A stretch of DNA of 64,000 nucleotides, taken from the NCBI GenBank assembly GCA_022791575.1, contig JAAVZI010000080.1, positions 16,467 to 80,466 of the forward strand, read 5' to 3'. The stretch comes from Lachnospiraceae bacterium. Its GTDB lineage: Bacteria; Bacillota; Clostridia; Lachnospirales; Lachnospiraceae. The notes beneath the pieces were generated by a model. The model was not told the DNA's origin, searched no databases, and worked only from the letters and a program-made list of their open reading frames with translations. This document shows, one piece after another, positions 43,475-53,600 of the stretch (position 1 is its first letter; the number at the start of each line of letters is the position of its first letter). A program made the translations under genes and the position numbers.

Positions 43475-45319
43475 ATGTATAGAAAAAATGAAATAGAGAA
43501 AGGACCGTCAATAGGTATAGGGCAAAAGAGACGTGCCAATCAAAAATACAATAAGAAATGGAATCAAAAACGAAAGTATCTATTTTTGATTCTGGCTGCA
43601 TCCTGTATGACAATGGCGGCCTGCACTAGCAGTGAACATTCTAATCAAGATAAATCAAAAGTTCAGAACGGATCTAAACTGGATAAAGAACATCCTCTAA
43701 TGGCAGCAGAAAAAATTAAAGTAAAGGATTTATCCAAAGCAACTGAGGAAGAGGCGTGGGAATACGAAAAGGAAATTTTAAAAGAAATTCGTGAACATGA
43801 ACCAGTATTTGGTGATTATGAAGTTTCCATTGCAGATTTCGGTGCAGCGGCCAGCAGCGGAACTCTATCACAGCAAGAGGAACGGCAGATTGCAATGGAT
43901 AATACAAGGGCAATCTATCAGGCGATCTGTGATGTGAATCAACAAAAAGAAGGCGGAAAAGTTATCATACCAGCAGGAACTTGGTATACCTGTGCCATTC
44001 ATTTAAAAAGTAATGTCAATCTTTATCTGGCAGAAGGGGCGGTTCTTAAATTTGCCAGAGATACCGACCTTTATGCCGGTGAACTGATGAAAGAATTGTA
44101 TGGTTCCGAACTGACATTTGTCAGAAGCGGCGGAATTGAATTATATAATTATTCGCCTTTTATCTATGCGAATGGAGCAGACAACATTGCCCTCACCGGG
44201 CCTGGGACGATAGACGGCCAGGCGGACACGGCCGTATGGGAAAGCTGGAGAACTCTTGGAGAGCCGACTTCCAGCAATCATCTGTTAAAACAGGGGGAAA
44301 CCGGAGTTTCCGTTGAAGAGAGAACTTACGGAGAATCAAAAGGGGAAGCCGGAACCGCCATTGATGGCTATATCCGTCCGAATTTTGTAGAATTGATCAA
44401 TTGTGACGGTGTACTTCTGGAAGATTTTACAACAGCTAATTCACCGGCCTGGCAGATTCATCCCACCTACTGCAGCAATGTGACGATCCGGCGGCTGAAG
44501 TTGAATTCTCTGTTGTCTAATAATGATGGAATAGACCCAGACAGCTGCAAAAATGTACTGATTGAAGAGAATATTTTTAATACAGGAGACGATTGTATTG
44601 CCATTAAATCAGGGAAAAATCAAGATGGCCGGAGAGTGGGAATTGCCAGTGAGAACATTTTGATTCTCAATAATACTATGCAGATCGGTCACGGCGGTAT
44701 CACCCTGGGAAGTGAGGCAAGCGCGGGTATCCGTAATGTCTTTGCGGAGAACAATCTTATGGAAAGCCTGGCAGAAGAATGTTGTCTGCGTTTTAAGAAC
44801 AGTACGCTTAGGGGAAATATTCTTGAAAATATCTACTATAAAAATACTAAGGTAACTGCCTTTAAACAGACCAGGGATATGATTATCTTTCAGAGCGATT
44901 ATGGGGTCGAAGAGGAAACGGCTTATCTGGAATCCGAGGGGATTCAGATAGAAGAGCAGAAGCCTATCACAAGAAATGTCTATATTGATGGTTTTTATGC
45001 TGCTCAGCCGGAACATATCGGAGGGCTTTGCGAAACAGCCATTCTTATGGAAGGCGTGGCGGATTCTCCAATCAGCAAGATTCATTTCCGTAATATTCAG
45101 ATTGACAAGCCCAATACATTTATGAATTTGAAGTATGTAGAGGATCTGGTACTAGAAGAGGGCGTAATTACGAAGAACCGGAAAAAGGATACTTTTGAAA
45201 ATTGCCGGAATATTACATTTCATAATGTGAGTTTTCTCAATCCCCGTCTTTCTGCAGAAGAAGATTATAGTGGAATTGAAAATTTCCAAAGCGAAAATCT
45301 GTTATTTACAAAAGATTAA
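43475..45319 (+). CDS. GH28 family glycoside hydrolase (polygalacturonase-like), lipoprotein
   Basis: This 614-residue protein has an N-terminal lipoprotein signal (YLFLILAASCMTMAAC, with lipidated Cys near residue 50) after an unusually long basic head of about 33 residues. The right-handed beta-helix of family 28 carries the catalytic motifs NNDGIDPDS, TGDDCIAIKSG and IGHGGITLGSE, then a basic RFKNS-type substrate site. GH28 enzymes cut galacturonan or rhamnogalacturonan in pectin. The ATG at 43475 is used because AGGAGA lies 6 bp before it; an ATG at 43469 is too close. No other pectin genes are adjacent. Confidence 0.9.
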   Translation: MYRKNEIEKGPSIGIGQKRRANQKYNKKWNQKRKYLFLILAASCMTMAACTSSEHSNQDKSKVQNGSKLDKEHPLMAAEKIKVKDLSKATEEEAWEYEKEILKEIREHEPVFGDYEVSIADFGAAASSGTLSQQEERQIAMDNTRAIYQAICDVNQQKEGGKVIIPAGTWYTCAIHLKSNVNLYLAEGAVLKFARDTDLYAGELMKELYGSELTFVRSGGIELYNYSPFIYANGADNIALTGPGTIDGQADTAVWESWRTLGEPTSSNHLLKQGETGVSVEERTYGESKGEAGTAIDGYIRPNFVELINCDGVLLEDFTTANSPAWQIHPTYCSNVTIRRLKLNSLLSNNDGIDPDSCKNVLIEENIFNTGDDCIAIKSGKNQDGRRVGIASENILILNNTMQIGHGGITLGSEASAGIRNVFAENNLMESLAEECCLRFKNSTLRGNILENIYYKNTKVTAFKQTRDMIIFQSDYGVEEETAYLESEGIQIEEQKPITRNVYIDGFYAAQPEHIGGLCETAILMEGVADSPISKIHFRNIQIDKPNTFMNLKYVEDLVLEEGVITKNRKKDTFENCRNITFHNVSFLNPRLSAEEDYSGIENFQSENLLFTKD

Positions 45320-45328
45320 TGGAAGGAC

Positions 45329-45357
45329 TTGACAAGATCAAAACTGCACTATATAAT
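45329..45357 (+). promoter_or_regulatory. Strong sigma-A promoter of the ABC-F leader
   Basis: Consensus TTGACA (45329-45334), a 17-bp spacer and TATAAT (45352-45357) begin 10 bp after the GH28 stop. A transcript would start near 45364, about 270 nt before the ABC-F start. Confidence 0.85.
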
Positions 45358-45366
45358 AGGCTCGTA

Positions 45367-45404
45367 AAGGTAAGTCCCTGCTCCAAAGAGTCAGCGGACA
45401 AAAT
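45367..45404 (+). repeat. GTCC-18-GGAC stem-loop element in the ABC-F leader
   Basis: GTCC (45374-45377) and GGAC (45396-45399) flank 18 nt that fold with CTC/GAG around a CAAA loop. It is the counterpart of 29658-29693. Two internal pairs differ between the copies by compensating changes (C-G against T-A; T-A against C-G when read by position). Confidence 0.6.
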
Positions 45405-45410
45405 GAACAG

Positions 45411-45537
45411 AGAGAGGTGAAAAGATGAGAATATAATTTACTTTTGAAAACAAGAAGCATGGATCTTGGTATTGCATTATGCAGTACCCGCTTTAATGTT
45501 GTCAAAAGTGGATTATGTTCTCATAACCTCTCTTTTT
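45411..45537 (+). promoter_or_regulatory. Putative ribosome-mediated attenuator of the ABC-F gene
   Basis: The 5' arm (45411-45451) contains a ribosome site and the three-codon frame at 45425. It is complementary over more than 30 bp, with one 5-nt bulge, to 45498-45533. TTTTT follows at 45533-45537, so the long stem is a terminator. A second hairpin (45468-45488, GGTA..TACC) sits in its loop. A ribosome stalled on the leader frame would cover the 5' arm and allow read-through. Confidence 0.7.
45425..45436 (+). CDS. Three-codon leader peptide (Met-Arg-Ile)
   Basis: ATG AGA ATA TAA has a good ribosome site, AGAGAGGTG, ending about 5 bp upstream. It lies inside the 5' arm of the terminator stem. 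Antibiotic-inducible ABC-F genes are known to use very short leader frames for ribosome-mediated attenuation, which is why such a tiny frame is listed here. Confidence 0.5.
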   Translation: MRI

Positions 45538-45636
45538 GTGTGTAAAAATATAGGAAAACCGAATACAGACAATACAAAAACAGGCGGATGATTTATGAGA
45601 AGAATTCCTTTGGCAGCAGTGAAAAGGAGGATATAT

Positions 45637-47184
45637 ATGTCAAGAATTAATGTAAATAATCTTACTTTTTATTATGACGGGGATTATGAACCTGTTTTTG
45701 ATCAAGTCTCTTTTGCCATTGATACCGATTGGAAGCTAGGATTTATCGGAAGGAATGGCAAGGGTAAGACAACTTTTCTAAAACTGTTGATGGCAAAGTA
45801 TGATTATACTGGTACAATCAGTACGAATGTTGTATTTGATTATTTCCCTTATACCATAAAGGAAGAATATGATCAAAAACCTGCGGCTGAATTTTTAGAG
45901 GAGCTAAAGGCCGGTTGTGAAGAATGGCGTGTGATCTGTGAACTCGACCAGTTAGGTGTGGAAGCAGAGCGGTTATATCGTCCATTTGGGACTTTGAGTT
46001 TCGGGGAGCGAACAAAGATTATGCTGGCTCTTCTATTTTCGGGAGAACATCAGTTCTTGCTGATTGACGAGCCAACCAATCATCTGGACCAGGCTTCCAG
46101 AGAGATGGTAAAAGGTTATCTGGCAGGTAAGCGGGGATTTATCCTGGTCTCACATGACAGAGAACTCTTGGATGCATGTATTGACCATGTTCTAGTGCTG
46201 AATCGACATTCAATTGAAGTACAGGCAGGCAGCTTTTCCAGCTGGTGGGAGAATAAGTGCAGAAGGGATGCATTTGAGAAAAGAGAAAATGAAAAACACA
46301 AAAAGGAAATTAACAAGTTAAAAAATGCTTCTGAAAGAGCAAGACAGTGGGCATCTAAAAACGAAGCGTCTAAAATCGGGATTGATCCGATTAAAGATCA
46401 TGATCGGGGCAATGGTACAAGACCATATATCGGGGCTAAAACTAAGAAAATGCAAAGCAGAGTGACACAGATGGAAAAGCGTATGCAGCGGGAAATTGAG
46501 GAAAAAGAAGATCTGCTTTGGGATATTGAGAATCCGCCAGATTTAAAGTTAATGCCGCTGCAGCACCATAAAAATACGCTGCTGTCCATGCAAAAGTATG
46601 GTTTGCAGTATTCCGATGCCAGGCAGCCATTATTTCAGAACTTGACTATGGAAATTAAAAGGGGAGAACGTGTGTTCTTAAATGGCTATAATGGATGTGG
46701 AAAATCCAGTTTGATTTCTATGATATTACAGCAAGCGGTAGGAAAAGCAGAGGGGTTGAAAGCCGACCCACAGAAGATGCTGGAAAGCGGAACGCTGGAA
46801 ACAGCTTCTGGATTGATTATTTCTTATATCAGCCAGGACACCTCCTTCCTCTCAGGAAGTATCCATCGGTTTTGTCAGGAGAAGCAGCTGGATGAGAGTC
46901 TGTTTTGTTCGATACTTCGGCAGTTGGATCTGGAGAGGGTGCAGTTTGACCGGCAGATGGAACATTATTCGGAAGGACAGAAGAAGAAAGTACTGATTGC
47001 TGCCAGTCTGTTGACTCCAGCACATCTGTATATATGGGATGAGCCTCTGAATTATATTGATATCTTTTCGCGCATGCAGATTGAAAAGCTGATTTTGGCC
47101 AGTCAGCCGACTATGCTGGTTGTAGAGCATGATGTAAGATTTCGTGAACAGATTGCAACCAAAGTCATTGATTTGGGCTGTTAG
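45637..47184 (+). CDS. ABC-F ribosomal protection protein, Lsa/CplR-like
   Basis: This 515-residue protein has two ATP-binding domains and no membrane segments. Walker A motifs are GRNGKGKTT and GYNGCGKSS; the signature motifs read LSFGE and YSEGQ; Walker B reads LLIDEPTNHLD and YIWDEPLNYID. The interdomain linker (about residues 190-290) is helical and Lys/Arg-rich, as in antibiotic-resistance ABC-F factors. The beginning MSRINVNNLTFYYDGDYEP most resembles the Lsa/CplR group, which protects ribosomes from lincosamides, pleuromutilins and streptogramin A. Drug range is inference. ATG at 45637 is chosen because AAGGAGG lies about 6 bp upstream; an in-frame ATG at 45595 lacks a site. The attenuator in front fits drug-induced expression. 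Confidence 0.88.
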   Translation: MSRINVNNLTFYYDGDYEPVFDQVSFAIDTDWKLGFIGRNGKGKTTFLKLLMAKYDYTGTISTNVVFDYFPYTIKEEYDQKPAAEFLEELKAGCEEWRVICELDQLGVEAERLYRPFGTLSFGERTKIMLALLFSGEHQFLLIDEPTNHLDQASREMVKGYLAGKRGFILVSHDRELLDACIDHVLVLNRHSIEVQAGSFSSWWENKCRRDAFEKRENEKHKKEINKLKNASERARQWASKNEASKIGIDPIKDHDRGNGTRPYIGAKTKKMQSRVTQMEKRMQREIEEKEDLLWDIENPPDLKLMPLQHHKNTLLSMQKYGLQYSDARQPLFQNLTMEIKRGERVFLNGYNGCGKSSLISMILQQAVGKAEGLKADPQKMLESGTLETASGLIISYISQDTSFLSGSIHRFCQEKQLDESLFCSILRQLDLERVQFDRQMEHYSEGQKKKVLIAASLLTPAHLYIWDEPLNYIDIFSRMQIEKLILASQPTMLVVEHDVRFREQIATKVIDLGC

Positions 47185-47236
47185 AGGCAAAAGAATGGAC
47201 AAATCTGGAAGATGAAGAATTTTTATGAAGAAATGA

Positions 47237-47265
47237 TTGAATATATTTCTATTTTAAGGTAGAAT
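47237..47265 (+). promoter_or_regulatory. Promoter of carB
   Basis: TTGAAT (47237-47242), a 17-bp spacer and TAGAAT (47260-47265) lie about 85 bp before the start. Confidence 0.5.
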
Positions 47266-47348
47266 AATAACAGTGTGTATATGTTACAGGCGATGGATAA
47301 TGATAAATGATATGTTTATCATTTAGAATAATAATATTGGAGGTCACC

Positions 47349-50300
47349 ATGGGAAAGAGAAAAGATATTCATAAGGTACTAATTATCGGTTCCGGTCCGA
47401 TTATTATCGGGCAGGCCTGTGAGTTTGATTATTCAGGAACTCAGGCCTGCAAAGCTTTAAAAAGCCTGGGATACGAGATTGTGCTGGTTAATTCCAATCC
47501 AGCAACGATTATGACAGACCCGACAACGGCAGATGTGACTTACATTGAGCCACTGAATGTAGAAAGACTGGAGCAGATTATTGCCAAAGAGCGGCCAGAT
47601 GCCCTGCTGCCCAATCTAGGCGGACAGTCCGGCCTGAACTTATGTTCGGAGCTGGCTAATGCCGGTGTGCTGGAGAAGTATGGCGTGAAGGTGATCGGTG
47701 TTCAGGTAGATGCCATTGAGCGCGGCGAGGACCGGATTGAATTTAAGAAAACCATGAATAGTCTTGGAATTGAGATGGCAAGAAGTGAAGTTGCCTATTC
47801 GGTAGATGACGCCCTGGCAATTGCGGACCGATTAGGGTATCCAGTTGTGCTGCGTCCCGCTTATACGATGGGAGGCGCCGGAGGCGGTCTTGTATATAAT
47901 GTGGAAGAGCTGACGACCGTATGTAAACGCGGACTGCAGGCAAGCCTGGTAGGACAGGTTCTGGTAGAAGAATCTATTTTGGGCTGGGAAGAATTAGAAC
48001 TGGAAGTAGTTCGCGATGCCAAGAACAATATGATAACGGTATGCTTTATTGAAAATATTGATCCTCTGGGTGTGCATACTGGAGATTCGTTCTGTTCCGC
48101 GCCCATGCTGACCATTTCAGAAGAACTGCAGGCAAGGCTTCAGGAGCAAGCCTATAAGATTGTAGAAGCCATTGAGGTTATAGGGGGAACAAATGTTCAG
48201 TTTGCACATGACCCGGTATCTGACCGTATTGTAGTAATTGAGATTAATCCTCGTACATCCCGTTCGTCTGCCTTGGCTTCTAAAGCAACCGGTTTCCCTA
48301 TTGCCCTTGTATCTGCTATGCTGGCATCTGGCCTGACGCTGGATGAGATTCCATGCGGCGTACATGGTACATTGGATCAATATAAGCCGGGCGGAGATTA
48401 TGTAGTCATTAAGTTTGCTAGATGGGCGTTTGAGAAGTTCAAGGGTGCAGAGGACAAGTTGGGAACCCAGATGCGTGCAGTTGGCGAAGTTATGAGTATT
48501 GGCAAGACCTATAAGGAAGCGTTTCAGAAAGCGATCCGCAGTCTGGAAATCGGCCGTGCAGGTCTGGGCTTTGCCAAGGATTTTCACGAAAAGAGCAAAG
48601 AAGAATTATTGTCTATGCTTCGTGTACCGACAAGTGAACGCCAGTTCCTTATGTATGAAGCTCTGAGAAAAGGCGCATCCGTAGAGGAATTATTTGAGCT
48701 GACCAAGATTAAGCATTATTTTATTGAGCAGATGAAAGAGCTGGTAGAAGAAGAGGAAGCGCTTTTGGCCTATAAGGGCCAAGTACCGTCTCAAGAGATG
48801 CTTAGAGAAGCGAAGTTAAATGGATTTTCAGATAAATATCTCAGCCAGCTTCTGGAAATAGAAGAGAAAGTGGTTCGTGACACGCGGATTGAATATGGAA
48901 TTACGGAGAAATGGGAAGGTGTCCATGTAAGTGGAACGAAGGACAATGCCTATTATTATTCGACCTATCATGGCGAAGATAAGAATAAAGTGAGTCATGA
49001 CAAACCTAAGATTATGATATTAGGCGGAGGTCCGAACCGGATTGGACAGGGAATTGAATTTGACTACTGCTGTGTACATGCAGCATTTGCCCTGAAGGAC
49101 CTGGGTTTTGAGACGATTATTGTCAATTGTAATCCAGAAACCGTATCTACGGATTATGATACCAGTGATAAATTATATTTTGAGCCGCTGACTTTAGAAG
49201 ATGTCTTAAGTATTCATGAGGCAGAAAAACCAGCAGGTGTGATTGCCCAGTTTGGCGGTCAGACTCCGCTGAACTTGGCTGCGGATCTGGAACAGGCTGG
49301 AGTGAAGATCCTTGGAACGCCGCCGCAGGTGATTGATATGGCAGAGGACCGGGATCTATTCCGAGCTATGATGGAGAAGCTTGAGATTCCTATGCCGGAA
49401 GCCGGTATGGCCGTGAATGTTGAAGAAGCTCTGGCAATTGCAGATAAGATTGGCTATCCTTGTATGGTGCGTCCTTCCTATGTGCTGGGCGGCCGAGGGA
49501 TGGAAGTTGTATACGATGCCGATAGTCTCTGCGATTATATGGCAGCGGCAGTGGGTGTAACGCCAGATCGGCCGATTCTGATTGACCGTTTCTTAAAACA
49601 TGCAACAGAAGTAGAAGCAGATGCCATCAGTGACGGAGAACATGCTTATGTTCCGGCAGTTATGGAACATATTGAGCTGGCAGGTGTGCATTCCGGGGAT
49701 TCGGCATGTATTCTGCCGTCTCTGAACATTTCTCAGGAGCACTTGGATACGATTAAAGAATATACCAAGAAGATTGCGGTTGAAATGAATGTCCGCGGCC
49801 TGATGAATATGCAGTATGCGATCGAAGGGGATACAGTCTATGTATTAGAAGCCAATCCAAGAGCTTCCCGTACGGTGCCGCTGGTATCCAAGGTCTGCAG
49901 TATTCCGATGGTACGTCTGGCCACCCAGATTATTACATCCGAATTGACCGGGCAGCCGTCGCCGGTACCAGAGTTAAAGGAGAAGCAGTATTCCCATTAT
50001 GGAGTCAAGGAAGCGGTATTCCCCTTCAATATGTTCCCGGAGGTCGATCCACTGTTAGGGCCGGAGATGCGTTCAACCGGAGAGGTCCTGGGAATTGCAG
50101 ACGGATTTGGAGAGGCGTTCTACAAGTCTCAGGAGGCAACACAGACGCCGCTGCCGTTGGAAGGTACTGTTCTATTCAGTGTCAGTGATAAGGATAAACC
50201 GGAATTAGTGGAGACTGCTCAGGCCTTTGCTGACTGCGGCTTTCGGCTGCTTGCAACTGGAGGAACGTATGAAATGATCAAAGAGGCTGGTTTGGAAGTA

Positions 50301-50567
50301 GAGAAGATCTTTAAGATGCAGGAGGGCAGGCCGAATATTGTAGATGCGATTATGAATGGCCAGATTCAGCTGGTAATCAATACTCCAGCAGGTAAGGAAA
50401 AGCTCTTTGATGATAGTTATATCCGCAAGACATCAATTAAGAAAAAGGTTTCCTATATGACAACAATGGCTGCTGCTAAAGCAACAGCGGCAGGAATTAA
50501 AGCAGTGAAAAATCATGGAAGCATTGCAGTAAAATCTCTGCAGGAAATTCATGCAACGATAAAATAA
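47349..50567 (+). CDS. carB: Carbamoyl-phosphate synthase large subunit
   Basis: This 1072-residue synthetase subunit makes carbamoyl phosphate for pyrimidines and arginine. Two homologous ATP-grasp halves are visible: the first begins IIGSGPIIIGQACEFDYSG, the second GGGPNRIGQGIEFDYCC. A C-terminal MGS-like allosteric domain follows (FADCGFRLLATGGTYEM). GGAGG lies about 7 bp before the ATG at 47349. The small subunit gene carA is not adjacent; the upstream neighbour is the ABC-F gene, so glutaminase activity must come from elsewhere. Confidence 0.97.
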   Translation: MGKRKDIHKVLIIGSGPIIIGQACEFDYSGTQACKALKSLGYEIVLVNSNPATIMTDPTTADVTYIEPLNVERLEQIIAKERPDALLPNLGGQSGLNLCSELANAGVLEKYGVKVIGVQVDAIERGEDRIEFKKTMNSLGIEMARSEVAYSVDDALAIADRLGYPVVLRPAYTMGGAGGGLVYNVEELTTVCKRGLQASLVGQVLVEESILGWEELELEVVRDAKNNMITVCFIENIDPLGVHTGDSFCSAPMLTISEELQARLQEQAYKIVEAIEVIGGTNVQFAHDPVSDRIVVIEINPRTSRSSALASKATGFPIALVSAMLASGLTLDEIPCGVHGTLDQYKPGGDYVVIKFARWAFEKFKGAEDKLGTQMRAVGEVMSIGKTYKEAFQKAIRSLEIGRAGLGFAKDFHEKSKEELLSMLRVPTSERQFLMYEALRKGASVEELFELTKIKHYFIEQMKELVEEEEALLAYKGQVPSQEMLREAKLNGFSDKYLSQLLEIEEKVVRDTRIEYGITEKWEGVHVSGTKDNAYYYSTYHGEDKNKVSHDKPKIMILGGGPNRIGQGIEFDYCCVHAAFALKDLGFETIIVNCNPETVSTDYDTSDKLYFEPLTLEDVLSIHEAEKPAGVIAQFGGQTPLNLAADLEQAGVKILGTPPQVIDMAEDRDLFRAMMEKLEIPMPEAGMAVNVEEALAIADKIGYPCMVRPSYVLGGRGMEVVYDADSLCDYMAAAVGVTPDRPILIDRFLKHATEVEADAISDGEHAYVPAVMEHIELAGVHSGDSACILPSLNISQEHLDTIKEYTKKIAVEMNVRGLMNMQYAIEGDTVYVLEANPRASRTVPLVSKVCSIPMVRLATQIITSELTGQPSPVPELKEKQYSHYGVKEAVFPFNMFPEVDPLLGPEMRSTGEVLGIADGFGEAFYKSQEATQTPLPLEGTVLFSVSDKDKPELVETAQAFADCGFRLLATGGTYEMIKEAGLEVEKIFKMQEGRPNIVDAIMNGQIQLVINTPAGKEKLFDDSYIRKTSIKKKVSYMTTMAAAKATAAGIKAVKNHGSIAVKSLQEIHATIK

Positions 50568-50578
50568 AAACGGACTCT

Positions 50579-50609
50579 GCGGCCATTATATGATGGGTAT
50601 AATGGCCGC
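50579..50609 (+). terminator. Hairpin after carB
   Basis: A perfect 12-bp stem GCGGCCATTATA (50579-50590 with 50598-50609) has no T-run, so it is a weak terminator or a transcript-stability element between carB and the next gene. Confidence 0.45.
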
Positions 50610-50640
50610 CGTTCATTGAGAAATAAGAGAGGTGAATGTT

Positions 50641-53600
50641 ATGCATGACAGTATTAAATGGAGATATATTGTTGAGATTACATTTCTAATGCTTCCGGTT
50701 TATGGAATGATATATCTGAAATTTTTCAGAAATAATGGCTCTCTTAGTATAGAAGAAGCCGCAGAAGCGAAGAAGCAGGAATGGGTCCGTTTGGGAATCC
50801 TTCTGCTGATTGGGCTGGTTGTACGCCTTTATCTGGCCTATTATTTTGAGGGCTGCAGTGTAGATATGAATCTGTTTAAAGCCTGGGGAAGACAGGTCGT
50901 AGATAGCGGGGTCTCGTCGGTCTATGATTCGGAGACCTTCATTGATTATCCGCCGGGTTACCTATGTGTACTGGGGATTATGGAGAAGCTGGTCCGGCTG
51001 ACAGGTACGGATTCTGCAGGAATTATTAATATGATCTATAAGCTGCCTGCCTGTCTGTGCGATTTGGCGACTTGCTATTATTTATACCGCATTGCCAGAA
51101 AGAAAATTCCGGAATGGCTGTCTCTTCTGGTTGTGCTGATGTATTTATTTAATCCAGCAGTGCTGCTTAATTCCGCAGTCTGGGGACAAGTAGATGGAGT
51201 TTATACGCTGGCGGTATTAGCCATGCTTTACTATATAACAAAGAAAAAACTGCCTATTGCCTATTTTGTATGTGTGATTGGTGTATTGATGAAGCCGCAG
51301 ATGATGTTTTTTGCACCGATTCTGATATGGGCAATTATCGAACAGGTTTTCTTAGAAGATTTTAATTGGAAGAAATTCTGGGTGAACTTATGTTCGGGCA
51401 TTGCTTCACTGGTCTATGGATTATTGTTTATGCTGCCCTTTGGAATTGATAAGACTATAAGCCAGTATACCGACACGCTTGGTTCTTATCCGCATGCTAC
51501 GGTGAATGCTTGCAATCTCTGGGGAATGCTGGGTATGAACTGGACAGACCAGAAAGAGAAGCTGCTGGGGATTCCGGCCCAGACATGGGGAAGTTTGTTT
51601 TTGGTTGCCTCGGTGGGCTTTGTCATTCTGCTTTGTTATCAGAGAAGAAAAGATGAATCAAAATACTTCTTTGCCGGCGCCTGTCTGATGGTTATGATCT
51701 TTACCTTATCCGTAAGAATGCATGAAAGATATATGTTTCCAGCACTGGTGCTGCTGTTGGCTGCGTATTGTGTAAAACCGATCAAACAGTTGTTCTTTGC
51801 TTATGTAGGACTTTCGGCAGTACAGTTTCTAAATGTCGGATTTGTGCTTATGATACTGCCGGATTACGAAGGATATACAGGTTCTAAGATGCCGGAGTTT
51901 GTTGTAATCTCTATTTTAACTGTATTAATGTTTATTTATTGTATGTATACGGCTGTCCGCTGGTATCTAGGGAGTCGAGAGGACAGTGAGGCACGCCTGA
52001 AAGAGCAGATAGAGAGAGACAGTGCGAAGAAAGAAAAGAAGAAGTATTTTGAAGGCATTATGCCGTCAAAGGTGCTGGGAAAAATAACACAGACGGATGT
52101 TCTGATTATCATTGGCATTACCTGTCTTTATAGTGCATTTGCCTTATATAATCTGGGTGAAACCGAGGGCAATACACCAAATACAGAGTATCTGAGCGAA
52201 TGGTACAGCGATCAGGGTACTACGGTATACCCTACCATTACCTTAGATATGGGAAGTGAGCCCAATGTAAAGAAGCTGGCTTATTATCTGGGCAATTATC
52301 AGTCACGTAAATTTAAAGTAGAAACTGCTGAAAGTCTGGATGGTAAATGGATCAATCGCGGGGAACTGAAGATGGAAAGTGTGTTCCGTTGGGGAGAATT
52401 TAGTCTGTCCACGGATGACCGCTATATCCGTCTGACAAGTAAGGACAATGCTATATCAATCTTTGAGATGGTGATTCTGAATGAAGACGGAGACTTGGTT
52501 ACTCCGTTAAATGCAGACGAATATCCGAATTTATTTGATGAAAATGACACGTATGAGGAATATACGGCGAGAAACAGTACGTATTTTGATGAAGTTTACC
52601 ATGCCAGGACAGCATATGAATTTATACATGGCAGGTATTCTTATGAATGGACGCATCCGCCTCTTGGTAAATGTTTTATTGCGCTGGGAATGCTGATCTT
52701 TGGCGTCTGCCCGTTTGGCTGGCGAATTATGGGCGTGCTGTTTGGCATTGCCATGCTGCCGTTTATTTATGTATTTATGAAACGAATGCTGAAAGAATCC
52801 TGGATTGCCGTTTGTGTTACTTTACTGTTTGCATTTGACTTTATGCATTTTACGCAGACAAGAATTGCAACGATTGATGTCTTTGTAACCTTTTTCATTA
52901 TAGGAATGTATTACTTTATGTACAAATACGTTTCTATGAGTTTTTATGATACTCCGTTGAAGAAAACCTGGATTCCTCTGGGATTAAGCGGTATTTTTAT
53001 GGGCTTTGGTGTTGCATCTAAATGGACCGGCGCGTATGCGGGAATTGGGCTGGCTGTTATCTTTTTTGCAAGCCTGTTTCGAAGATACCGCGAGTATGTT
53101 TATGCCAAGGAACAGGGCAGCGGCAGTACAAATGGAATTGACCATCAGTATGTAGTGGATCATTTTAAGAAGAATACAATTAAGACCATTTTGTTTTGCC
53201 TGATCTTCTTTGTACTGATTCCGGTCATTATTTATGTTCTGTCCTATATACCGTTCCGGGATGGTACAGACGACAATATGATTATACAGCTGCTGAAAAA
53301 TCAGAAAGCAATGTTTGATTATCATGCGAACCTGGAATCTACGCATCCTTATTCCTGTACGTGGTATAACTGGCCTACAATGTATCGGCCGGTATGGTAT
53401 TATTCGAGACATGTGACAGATACTGTATCGGAAGGAATCAGCGCTTTTGGAAATCCACTTGTTTGGTGGGTCGGAATCCCGGCAGCCCTCTATATGCTGT
53501 ATCTGATCTGGAAAGAGCGTGACAGAAAGGCGATATTCTTATTTGTTGCTTATATGGCCCAATACCTGCCGTGGTGTTTAGTTTCACGTACCACCTATAT

